This document shows, piece after piece, positions 8,721-15,748 of a stretch of 34,706 bases of DNA. Origin of the DNA: Caballeronia udeis (GTDB lineage Bacteria > Pseudomonadota > Gammaproteobacteria > Burkholderiales > Burkholderiaceae); the NCBI RefSeq assembly GCF_001544555.2, contig NZ_FCOK02000094.1, positions 1 through 34,706 on the forward strand, given 5' to 3'. The number at the start of each line of letters is the position of its first letter. Position 1 is the stretch's first letter. The notes below the pieces were generated by a model, which did no database searches, was not told the DNA's origin, and saw only the letters and a program-made list of their open reading frames with translations. The position numbers were made by a program, and so were the translations under genes.

Positions 8721-9419
8721 TCACTTCATGAATGTCCGCGCCGACATTGGATGATGGACGTTGCTGCCTTCAAACGGCGGGAAGCGCTCGAAATCGGCGC
8801 GCATCTGATGGCGCACGGGCGAATTCATCGCGGCGGTTAGGGCTTCGGCGCTGTCGAACATGAGCTTGTTGCGCTGCATGTAGTGAACCCGTGGCCACGG
8901 CATCGCGTCGATCCAGTCCACGCGGGTGAAGATCTCTATCTCGCGCACGCCGTCGAAGAACTTCATGATTTGCGGGTGATGCGCGAGGTAGTAGGCGAGC
9001 CATTCGTCGAGATTTTCCGCGCGGCCGGGATAGTGGACCAGGAACTGGCAGGGCAGTGCGCCATCGGGTACGCGCGGCGTGGGATCAAGCACCGGGAACG
9101 GCCGTCGCGCCATCACTTGCTGTTCGACGGCACACGCCTCGAGACTCGGAAAATCGCGGCGCGCGATGTCTTGCAGGTGTCCATCGGCGGCAATGGATGC
9201 TTCGAGCGCCGCGAGGGTATCGAAGTCGAGTTGCAGCGCGAAGATGGGCGAAGGGCCGTCGTTCGTGTAGTAGTCGTCGGCGTGCTGCGGCGTGTAGAGG
9301 CGTGCCCGGCGAAGATCCGGCGTGGCGTCGATGCGCGTGGTCATCGTCTCCAGATCGCTCGCGCTGATGCGCGCGTCGGGGTCGGGATGCGTGAAGGTGA
9401 CGAGATAGGAAAATTGCAT
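8721..9419 (-). CDS. EthD/Dabb-type tandem ferredoxin-fold protein
   Basis: This is the last gene of the eleven-gene operon, 232 residues from the ATG at 9419 (an in-frame ATG at 9425 is also possible; neither has a strong ribosome site). The C-terminal half (about 128-225) resembles EthD: LVHYPGRAENLDEWLAYYLAHHPQIMKF and a following GVREIEIF strand. The N-terminal half (about 1-95) starts FSYLVTFTHP and looks like a second alpha-beta barrel unit, so the protein may be an internal duplication. EthD-like proteins accompany oxygenase pathways, sometimes as ring-modifying or dehydratase-like enzymes, but most have no proven reaction. Function here is unknown. Confidence 0.75.
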   Translation of the reverse strand: MQFSYLVTFTHPDPDARISASDLETMTTRIDATPDLRRARLYTPQHADDYYTNDGPSPIFALQLDFDTLAALEASIAADGHLQDIARRDFPSLEACAVEQQVMARRPFPVLDPTPRVPDGALPCQFLVHYPGRAENLDEWLAYYLAHHPQIMKFFDGVREIEIFTRVDWIDAMPWPRVHYMQRNKLMFDSAEALTAAMNSPVRHQMRADFERFPPFEGSNVHHPMSARTFMK

Positions 9420-9473
9420 GATCATCAGGTCAATAGCTGAGAGGGAATAGCGCCGCGCTCATCGCACGTCGCA

Positions 9474-10508
9474 TCAGAGTGCGAGCAGGCGCGTCTGAAG
9501 GCGCTGCAAGTCAATACCGCCGCTCGCGTCGTGCCCGGCAATCTCGAGCATCAGCGCAATGCGCAACTTGGGCGGTGCGAGATCGCCGCCGGCCAGGAGG
9601 CCGTCGGCCGCGAGGAAGCGTTGCACGGGCACGGTGCCACGCGGCGCGCGCGTCGCCTGCACAACCACTACACCCGCCTGCGCCGCGCGCACGAGCGCGC
9701 TCGTTTCCTTCGACGCCGGCCGCCCCGGTGCAAGACCCGCCGAGACAATGCCGCGCGCGCCGGCGGCCACGAACGCATCGATGGCGGCGCCGTCCGCACC
9801 CGCATAGGACATTGCAATATCGACGCGCGGCAGTGTCGTCACGTCCTCCGGCAGATTACAGCGCGGCGCGCGTTCTGCCATGCGGCGGCGCCAGACCACG
9901 CTTGCGTCCGCATCCACACGGCCGAGCGGGCCGAACGGCGGCGCTTCGAACGCGCCGAGCTCGAAGCTCGTGGCCTTCGTCACGTCGCGCGCCGCGAAGA
10001 AGAGCCCGCCGAGCGTCACCAGCACGCCCGCGCCGCGCGACGCGGGCGACGCCGCAATCGCGAGCGCCGCGCGCAGGTTGGCGCTGGCGTCGCTGCCATC
10101 GGTGTTGGCCGGACGCTGCGCACCTGTCACGACGACGGGCTGACCGAGTGCGAGCGTCAGGTCCAGGAACCATGCCGTTTCTTCAAGCGTCGCAGTGCCG
10201 TGCGTGACGACGAAACCCGTCAGCGAAGGATCGGCCGCAGCCGTGCGCCGGATCAGCGCCGAGAGCTCGAGCCAGTCGGCCGGTCCGATCGACACGCTCC
10301 CGAGACTGCGAAACGGAGTCGGCACGAGGTCAATATCGGGCGCGAGTTCGCCGAGCGTGGCAAGCAGATCGTCAATAGGATGAATCACGCCGCTGTCGGC
10401 ATATTCGATCCAGTCGAAGCGATGCCGTCCGTGCATGGCGAACGTGCCGCCTGTGCCGATCACCGCGATCCGCGCGCGTTTCGAGGCTGGGTTGGACATG
10501 TGCGTCAT
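9474..10508 (-). CDS. Asparaginase-fold amidohydrolase with altered substrate site
   Basis: The protein has 344 residues from the ATG at 10508, whose ATGA overlaps the ferredoxin stop, so translation is coupled. It has the type I/II asparaginase motifs: IGTGGTFA (nucleophile Thr22), THGTATLEET (Thr105) and RDVTK (Lys178, the equivalent of the catalytic lysine). Two positions that hold the amino-acid part of asparagine in E. coli AnsB differ: the aspartate after the second threonine (HGTD) is Ala106, and the glutamine after GS (GSQ) is Val72. The hydrolytic machinery is kept but alpha-amino recognition appears lost. Together with its operon setting this suggests it cleaves another amide, imide or lactam. 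The real substrate is unknown. Confidence 0.85.
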   Translation of the reverse strand: MTHMSNPASKRARIAVIGTGGTFAMHGRHRFDWIEYADSGVIHPIDDLLATLGELAPDIDLVPTPFRSLGSVSIGPADWLELSALIRRTAAADPSLTGFVVTHGTATLEETAWFLDLTLALGQPVVVTGAQRPANTDGSDASANLRAALAIAASPASRGAGVLVTLGGLFFAARDVTKATSFELGAFEAPPFGPLGRVDADASVVWRRRMAERAPRCNLPEDVTTLPRVDIAMSYAGADGAAIDAFVAAGARGIVSAGLAPGRPASKETSALVRAAQAGVVVVQATRAPRGTVPVQRFLAADGLLAGGDLAPPKLRIALMLEIAGHDASGGIDLQRLQTRLLAL

Positions 10509-10873
10509 GCTTGCAGCCTCACAAAAAGCCGGTTGTCCACGATCTTCGTGTCGTGATGGCGTGTGTCGCGCGTGATGGGCGCCCCCAGCGCACGGCCTGT
10601 GCGGACATCCACGAGGCCTGCATGCAGCGGGCATTCCACTTCGCCGTTTTCCATGTCACCGTCGCTCAGGAGCGCTGCGCCGTGCGTGCAGATGTCGTCG
10701 AGTGCGTGCACTTCGCCATCGACCTGAAAGAGGCCGATCTTCTCTCCCGAGAGCTCCACGCCGCAACAATCGCGCTCAGCGAAGAGTTCGGTGACCGCAC
10801 CGATCTCGTACCAGCCCTCCACGAGGGAAAAGTTCGTCATGGCCGGTTCATTCTTGATCACGATGGTGTTCAT
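10505..10873 (-). CDS. Rieske [2Fe-2S] ferredoxin
   Basis: The protein has 122 residues from the ATG at 10873 (its ATGA overlaps the stop of the PyrD-like gene); an internal ATG at 10840 would give 111 residues, closer to typical size. The cluster motif is complete: CTHG, then 17 residues after the histidine to CPLH, followed by the usual AGLVDVRTG. It resembles the BphA3/NdoA-type carriers that pass electrons from a flavin reductase to a Rieske oxygenase, and both partners are encoded in the same operon. The frame stays open upstream as far as 11431, but that part is a shadow of the PyrD-like gene. Confidence 0.93.
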   Translation of the reverse strand: MNTIVIKNEPAMTNFSLVEGWYEIGAVTELFAERDCCGVELSGEKIGLFQVDGEVHALDDICTHGAALLSDGDMENGEVECPLHAGLVDVRTGRALGAPITRDTRHHDTKIVDNRLFVRLQA

Positions 10874-11808
10874 AGCACCGACGCCTTTTGAAGATTGATG
10901 GGTTCGTGCATGCGCAGCGCGCCGATAATGTCGGTAATACGCGAGATGCCATGCCGCTCGCAATATTTCACGAGGTCTTCGATCAGGCGCGGCATGGTAG
11001 TCGGCGAGACGAAGTTCGCGGTGCCGACCTGCACGGCGCGGCATCCGGCCAGCAGGAATTCGAGCGCATCTGACGCGCTGCCGATTCCACCGCAACCAAT
11101 CACCGGAATGGAGACGGCCTGCACGCATTGATACGCAATCCGAAGCATGATGGGGCGCGTTGCGGATCCGGTCAGTCCGCCCATGACGTTCGCCACACGC
11201 GGCCGGAAAGTTTTTACGTCGATTGCCATGGCGAGGATGGCGTTGCTCACGACCAGCGCGTCCGCGCCGGCTTCTTGCGCCGCGAGCGCCACTTCGACCA
11301 CGTTTCCCGCGTTGGGCGTCATCTTCGGCCAGATGGGAACACTGGTGGCGGCCTTCATCGCTTTCACGACCTGGTACGTGGCTTCCGGGTCCATGCCGAA
11401 CGCGCGCCCGTCCTTCTTGAGATTGGGGCACGAGACATTCGCCTCGATCGCTTTCACGCCCGGCACCGAGATCTTCGCGGCAAGTTCACCGAACTCCTCG
11501 ATGCTGTTGGCCGAAATGCTCGCGATCAGCGGCGGTGAATATCGTCGATAAAAGGGCACCGTCTCGTTGGTGTAATAGTCGCTGCCCTTGCTGGGAATGC
11601 CGATGGAGAAGAGAGTCGCGTCGCGGAATTCGGCCACGCGGGGCGGCGGTACCCCTTCGCGGATATCGTGCGTGATTGTCTTCGTCACGATCGCACCGAG
11701 GCAGTTCAGGTCGAAGACCTGCGCCGTGCCTTCGGCGAACGTGCCGGACGCGGGCATGACCGGATTCGCAAGCGCAAGCGAACCGATGTTGACACGGAGG
11801 TCTACCAT
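10870..11808 (-). CDS. PyrD-like flavin dehydrogenase (class 1B DHODH fold)
   Basis: The 312-residue FMN-binding TIM barrel starts at the ATG at 11808, 7 bp inside the PyrK-like gene. It follows class 1B dihydroorotate dehydrogenase along its length: ANPVMPASGTF, the FMN lysine (Lys43 in VTKTIT), NVSCPN with the catalytic Cys127, and GCGGIGSASDA and VGTANF for phosphate binding. In family members known to me the loop LNAIGLQN supplies substrate-binding asparagines; here it reads LFSIGIPS (Phe67, Ser73). The residue after the conserved Asn189 is Ala190 instead of Thr/Ser. So FMN chemistry is kept but orotate is probably not the substrate. Burkholderia normally makes pyrimidines with class 2 PyrD, which supports a catabolic role. 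Confidence 0.85.
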   Translation of the reverse strand: MVDLRVNIGSLALANPVMPASGTFAEGTAQVFDLNCLGAIVTKTITHDIREGVPPPRVAEFRDATLFSIGIPSKGSDYYTNETVPFYRRYSPPLIASISANSIEEFGELAAKISVPGVKAIEANVSCPNLKKDGRAFGMDPEATYQVVKAMKAATSVPIWPKMTPNAGNVVEVALAAQEAGADALVVSNAILAMAIDVKTFRPRVANVMGGLTGSATRPIMLRIAYQCVQAVSIPVIGCGGIGSASDALEFLLAGCRAVQVGTANFVSPTTMPRLIEDLVKYCERHGISRITDIIGALRMHEPINLQKASVL

Positions 11809-12746
11809 GATGTCGTTTCCTGAAGATCGAAGACGGGACCGTCCCAGCACACGCGCCGGTAAGTCAGTTCATCCGAGCCGCTATGTTTTCTGAACGGACG
11901 CACGCACGCGTAGCAGGCGCCGATTGCACAGCCCATGTGCTGCTCGAGCGCGATCTCGCCGGGAATGCCGAACTCGGCCGTGAGGCGCTGCAGCGTCGAG
12001 AGCAGGCGGTTCGACCCGCACGTGGTGGCGAACGTGATCGCCTGAGCGGCATGAACGCGACGGATCATGCGTTCGATCTGGACGACGTCGCTGGTCTGTT
12101 CGTCGTCGGTGACAACCAGAACGTGCGCGCCCGATTCGCGCAGATAATCGGCGGACATCACAAGCGACGCGCTGCGCGCGCTCAGGATCGCGGTCACGCG
12201 CGCGCCGCCGCGGATGGCTTCCTGCGCAAGCGGCGCCATGGTCGCGAGACCCACGCCGCGCGCAAGCAGCAGCACGTGCGCTCGTTCGCCCGGCGCGGCG
12301 GCCGGCAACCTGAAGCCCTGTCCGAGCGGGCCGAGTGCGTCGAGCGTGTCGCGCGGAGCCAGGCGAGCGAGACCGCGCGTGCCCACGCCCTGCACCTTGT
12401 AAAGGAACTCGATACGTTCGTCGTCCGGTTCCACGCGATAGATGCTCATCGGACGGCGCAGGTAGGCGGCTTCATCGGTACCGGGCGGGCACGCGATATG
12501 GAAGAACTGGCCGGCAACCGCTGTCAATGCGGTGGCGGGCGCGCTCAGCACCAGGTGCTTGTATTCGGGGTTGACCCAGTCGTTCGAGCGCACCGTGCAG
12601 ATGTTCTCGGCAATCGGCAAGGCCTCGTCGCGGCACGCGTGGTGCGCGCGATGTGCTTGATGTGCTCTATGTGTGTCGCAGCGGCCCGGCGCAAACGCGA
12701 TGACCTTGCTCGCCGTGGGCGCCGTGGGGGAGTCGTTCATGTTCAT
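11802..12746 (-). CDS. PyrK-like FAD/[2Fe-2S] electron-transfer subunit
   Basis: This 314-residue protein has the PyrK layout: a FAD-binding barrel with RRPMSIYRV (family RRPISI), a nucleotide-binding domain (about 145-255) and a C-terminal [2Fe-2S] motif with four cysteines, MGCAIGACYAC (Cys273, 278, 281) and VCWDGPVF (Cys300). It is about 55 residues longer than ordinary PyrK, mostly in a histidine-rich N-terminus. The start overlaps the preceding stop as ATGA, and the PyrD-like gene starts 7 bp before its end, so the two very likely form one complex passing electrons between FMN and NAD(H). It could instead feed another acceptor in the operon. Confidence 0.88.
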   Translation of the reverse strand: MNMNDSPTAPTASKVIAFAPGRCDTHRAHQAHRAHHACRDEALPIAENICTVRSNDWVNPEYKHLVLSAPATALTAVAGQFFHIACPPGTDEAAYLRRPMSIYRVEPDDERIEFLYKVQGVGTRGLARLAPRDTLDALGPLGQGFRLPAAAPGERAHVLLLARGVGLATMAPLAQEAIRGGARVTAILSARSASLVMSADYLRESGAHVLVVTDDEQTSDVVQIERMIRRVHAAQAITFATTCGSNRLLSTLQRLTAEFGIPGEIALEQHMGCAIGACYACVRPFRKHSGSDELTYRRVCWDGPVFDLQETTSW

Positions 12747-13318
12747 TCCGTGAGGGTTGTACCGCGCGTTCGCATGGCTGCGAGCGTGCCAAAATCATTC
12801 GCTATGGGCAGGGGAAACGCACTCGGCTCCATCATCTTCAGTTGCACGAAGCGCATCTCACTCACGAGCCAGTGACCCGCGCTATCGACGACATATTTTT
12901 CTTCCGTGATCGCGCCGAGGAGGACGGCATGAGCGTCGTCATCGCGCAGCGCCAGTTGCCAGAGCCGCCAGGTTGCGTGTGCCGTTCCCGTACGAACGTC
13001 GACATCGATCAATTCGCTCGTGTAGTAATGCATGGCGAAGCGCCAGGGCGAACGACGGAACCATTCGTGCAGTGCTTCGCGTCCCGCCAGGTCGTTGCCA
13101 AAGCCCGAGCCTCCGATCCAGACCGCGTCGTGCGTGAAGCATTCCGCCTGTTGCCGCGCGACGTCGTGCATGACGGTGTCGGGCTGACGTGTGTAGTCGT
13201 TGGTGTACTTGGCGTCGGCGAGTGCGGCATAGCGGGCTTTCAGGCGGCGAATGGCGTCGATAGCCTCCAGCCGCGCGACGCGTTCCTCAAGTGAAAGCAA
13301 AGCCGGTATGGTCGTCAT
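12743..13318 (-). CDS. SnoaL/NTF2-like protein, possible oxygenase beta-type subunit
   Basis: The 191-residue protein has the cone-shaped NTF2/SnoaL_4 pattern: an N-terminal helix (LEAIDAIRRLKARYAALAD), ECFTHDAVWIG, REALHEWF, FAMHYYTSELIDV and a run of beta strands (TAHATWRLWQLAL). Members include dehydratases, isomerases and the beta subunits of ring-hydroxylating dioxygenases. No classical beta subunit is present in this operon, so this could fill that place, or it may be a dehydratase acting on the oxygenase product. It begins 2 bp after the reductase stop. The fold call is good; the role is inference. Confidence 0.78.
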   Translation of the reverse strand: MTTIPALLSLEERVARLEAIDAIRRLKARYAALADAKYTNDYTRQPDTVMHDVARQQAECFTHDAVWIGGSGFGNDLAGREALHEWFRRSPWRFAMHYYTSELIDVDVRTGTAHATWRLWQLALRDDDAHAVLLGAITEEKYVVDSAGHWLVSEMRFVQLKMMEPSAFPLPIANDFGTLAAMRTRGTTLTE

Positions 13319-13320
13319 GG

Positions 13321-14565
13321 TCAGAGGAAGGTCTTCAGTGCATGCCGGGTATCGGCTATGCGCAGTCTGTCCACCGCCTGGCGGCCCGTCACTAGCGCTT
13401 CAATATGACGCCGGTCGCGGCTCTGGTTGATCGTCACGCCCGCATGCACGCGGCCGTCGCGCAGCCCCACGACCGTCGCGCTCGCCGCTTCCAGGCTGCC
13501 GCGCACGATCCATTCGTGCGCGCTGTCGGGCGTACCGGTCACCTGAATGGCATGGCCATGCTGATCGGTCCACATCCACGGCGTTTCGCGATACGGCTCA
13601 GTGCGTCCAAGCAACATTTCCGCGACGGCACGCGCCTGGTTCTCTGCATTGCGCCACGTTTCCTGGCGCAACGCGACGCCGGATTCTGCGTCGCGCAAGC
13701 AGGCGACGTCACCGGCTGCATAAAGCCACGGGGCGAGCGGGCTGCGGCAATGGGCATCGACGTGCACGCCTTGCGCATCAGCCAGGCCGGTGCCGTGCAG
13801 GAAAGCAGGGTGGCAGTCGGCACCGGTCGCCATGAGGACGCAATCGGCATTGGTCAGCAGATGTTCATCGCCGGTTCTGGCTACGATCTGCAGCCGCTCG
13901 CCCGTCTTCACGATCCTCTCCACGCGCACATTCTTCTTAACCGCAACCCCATGTTCCTCATGCTGCTCTTCGAGCCACGTGGACGCGAGCGGCGGCAGGC
14001 AGCGGTTCATGATCGCGCTGCCCGCTTCGAGCACGGTCACGCGCATGCCGAGTTTCGTTGCGCTCGACGCGACTTCCATGCCGATCACGCCACCGCCAAT
14101 GATTGCGAGTTCGCGGCACGCCGGAAACGCGGCCTTGAGCGCGATGCAGTCATCCAGCGTGCGCAACACGTGAACGCCCGGGAGGTCGCAGCCGGGTACG
14201 GGCAGGCGCCGCGCCGCCGCGCCCGTTGCCACGACGAGCTGATCGAAACCGATATGACGTCCGTCATGGAGGCGCACGCGGCGTGCATCGACGTCTAGCG
14301 ATTCGGCCGTTGCATGCACGCGCTCGATACCGATGCCCGCGAGCGCGTCGTCCATCCAGAATGCCGTGGGCGCGAGCACGAGGCTTGCGCTGGCTGTCGT
14401 GCCAAGCAGCATTTCCTTCGATAACGCCGGCCGCTCGTAAGGTGCATGCGCTTCGGCGCCGATCAGCGTCACGCGGCCGCTGTGGCCGAGCGCCCGCAGG
14501 TGCTGCGCCACGCGCCCACCTGCGTGGCCCGCGCCGACAATCGCCACGTGCGAATGCTGGTTCAT
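13321..14565 (-). CDS. FAD-dependent ferredoxin reductase
   Basis: This 414-residue protein has the BphA4/HcaD/rubredoxin-reductase plan. An N-terminal FAD dinucleotide motif VGAGHAGGRVA is followed by YERPALSKE, then ATGAAARRLPVPG, a second dinucleotide motif GGGVIGMEVA for NADH, the FAD-binding YAAGDVA, and a C-terminal reductase domain. It would pass electrons from NADH to the Rieske ferredoxin encoded four genes downstream. The start shares an ATGA overlap with the metal-less cupin gene. The family is certain; the NADH preference is by analogy. Confidence 0.94.
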   Translation of the reverse strand: MNQHSHVAIVGAGHAGGRVAQHLRALGHSGRVTLIGAEAHAPYERPALSKEMLLGTTASASLVLAPTAFWMDDALAGIGIERVHATAESLDVDARRVRLHDGRHIGFDQLVVATGAAARRLPVPGCDLPGVHVLRTLDDCIALKAAFPACRELAIIGGGVIGMEVASSATKLGMRVTVLEAGSAIMNRCLPPLASTWLEEQHEEHGVAVKKNVRVERIVKTGERLQIVARTGDEHLLTNADCVLMATGADCHPAFLHGTGLADAQGVHVDAHCRSPLAPWLYAAGDVACLRDAESGVALRQETWRNAENQARAVAEMLLGRTEPYRETPWMWTDQHGHAIQVTGTPDSAHEWIVRGSLEAASATVVGLRDGRVHAGVTINQSRDRRHIEALVTGRQAVDRLRIADTRHALKTFL

Positions 14566-14894
14566 GCCTGCCCCGGCACGTTGTTATACGCGCCGGGGTA
14601 CGCGCGAACGGTGACGCGATACAACTCGCAGCGCTCGGCGAGGCACGTGAAGCGCCGCGCTTCCCCGGCGGGAATCACAATGGCTTCGCCTGCGCAGAGG
14701 ACGTAGTGCTCGCCTGCGGCAACAACGTCGATCCGGCCCGACAGAATCGCGCCGACTTCTTCGCCGAGCGTACCCGCTTCGATATCGATGCTTTCGTCCT
14801 GAAGCAGCATCTGGATGCCGGCTGAGAGTGCTGCACCGTCTACGCAATCGCCGCTTGAGACGTGCCGGCAGGACATCGTGTTGAGGGTAGTCAT
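14562..14894 (-). CDS. Cupin protein lacking metal-ligand histidines
   Basis: The protein has 110 residues with a small single-domain cupin shape. The segment GEEVGAILSGRIDVV corresponds to cupin motif 1 and GEAIVIPAGEARRF to motif 2. Neither has the histidines that bind metal in active cupins, so metal catalysis is unlikely; it may bind a ligand or pair with the complete cupin encoded just upstream. Its start overlaps that gene's stop as ATGA and its stop overlaps the reductase start the same way. No enzyme role can be given. Confidence 0.82.
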   Translation of the reverse strand: MTTLNTMSCRHVSSGDCVDGAALSAGIQMLLQDESIDIEAGTLGEEVGAILSGRIDVVAAGEHYVLCAGEAIVIPAGEARRFTCLAERCELYRVTVRAYPGAYNNVPGQA

Positions 14895-15307
14895 CGTGAG
14901 CTCTCCCGATCCGCGAGCGGATAGTAGGGCGTTTCGTCACCGCTGCCGTACTCGGCGCGAGGCGGCGTGACCACGTTCAGGCGCATGCTGACGCCAGCCG
15001 GTTCGAAGCGGTTCACGCCATAGTGGCTGAGGCCGGCGGGGATGATCACCGCGCTGCCCGCATTCATGACACGCTCGACATCGGCCTCGCCAGGTCGAAC
15101 TTCGAAGATCGAGCAACTGCCGCTCACTTGCAGCGACGCTTCCTCGCCGTGGTCGTGTGCTTTCGCCGGCAGTTCGCGACCCGCCTCTTCGACGAACTTG
15201 ATCACTGCAACGCTGATCGATTCACCGATGTAGGTCTTCATATAAAGGCCGTTGGCGACGACCTCCTTGAGACCGTCGTCAATGCCAAAAATGCGGCACT
15301 TGGGCAT
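14891..15307 (-). CDS. Metal-type cupin protein
   Basis: The protein has 138 residues from the ATG at 15307 (MPKCRIF); the frame extends upstream to 15370 without a better start. Both cupin motifs are complete: HDHGEEASLQVSG with two histidines and glutamate, and GSAVIIPAGLSHYGVN with the third histidine. It should bind Fe, Mn or a similar metal. Single-domain cupins in aromatic catabolic operons include small dioxygenases, isomerases and decarboxylases. Nothing in the sequence chooses among these. Confidence 0.85.
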   Translation of the reverse strand: MPKCRIFGIDDGLKEVVANGLYMKTYIGESISVAVIKFVEEAGRELPAKAHDHGEEASLQVSGSCSIFEVRPGEADVERVMNAGSAVIIPAGLSHYGVNRFEPAGVSMRLNVVTPPRAEYGSGDETPYYPLADRESSR

Positions 15308-15338
15308 GGTGTTGTTCCTGTATGAAAGCTGCGCTACA

Positions 15339-15737
15339 TCAGAGAGCGGGGCGCATCGTGAACGTTTCATCGGCCACGAAGCGCCGCGGGTCGTATCCGT
15401 CGATGACCGCCGGCTGCTTGTAGAACTCGACCGCGGGCGCGATCTCCGCGAACGAGAGGAGCAGGTACATCAGCGGCTTCGCTGCATCGGGCAACGCGTT
15501 GAGCGGAAACTGGTCGAGCCACTGCACCACGGCGTCCACGCGCGGCAGCATGGCTTCCTTGAACACGAGAATCGCGTCCATGCCCACGGCATGACGTTGC
15601 GTGTTGCGCTCGGTTTCCGTCACCAGCGCCCAGCGTTCGACGAACGGCTGGAGTTCGGCAAACTCCTCGGGCAAAGTAGCGGATGGCGTGCCTGAAATTG
15701 GCCTGCGCCCGGCCATTACGATGATTTTTTCTTCCAT
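15339..15737 (-). CDS. Small unknown protein of the Rieske operon
   Basis: The protein has 132 residues. The ATG at 15737 is preferred over 15743 because GAGGAG then stands 7 bases upstream instead of 1. It is a soluble, mostly helical-looking protein rich in Glu, Pro and Ala, with ITGTPSAT-like polar start (GRRPISGTPSATLPEEF), a charged middle (WALVTETERNTQRHAVGMD) and PAVEFYKQPAVIDGYDPRRF near the end. No signal peptide, membrane segment or known motif is seen. It lies between the Rieske alpha gene (11 bp) and the metal-cupin gene (31 bp), so it is very likely part of the same pathway, perhaps an accessory subunit. I do not recognise the family. Confidence 0.75.
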   Translation of the reverse strand: MEEKIIVMAGRRPISGTPSATLPEEFAELQPFVERWALVTETERNTQRHAVGMDAILVFKEAMLPRVDAVVQWLDQFPLNALPDAAKPLMYLLLSFAEIAPAVEFYKQPAVIDGYDPRRFVADETFTMRPAL

Positions 15738-15748
15738 GTTCATGCTCC

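Noticed and set aside
10874..11431. Upstream extension of the ferredoxin frame
   Set aside because: It runs through the PyrD-like gene in another frame; the ATG at 10873 with ATGA overlap begins the Rieske ferredoxin.
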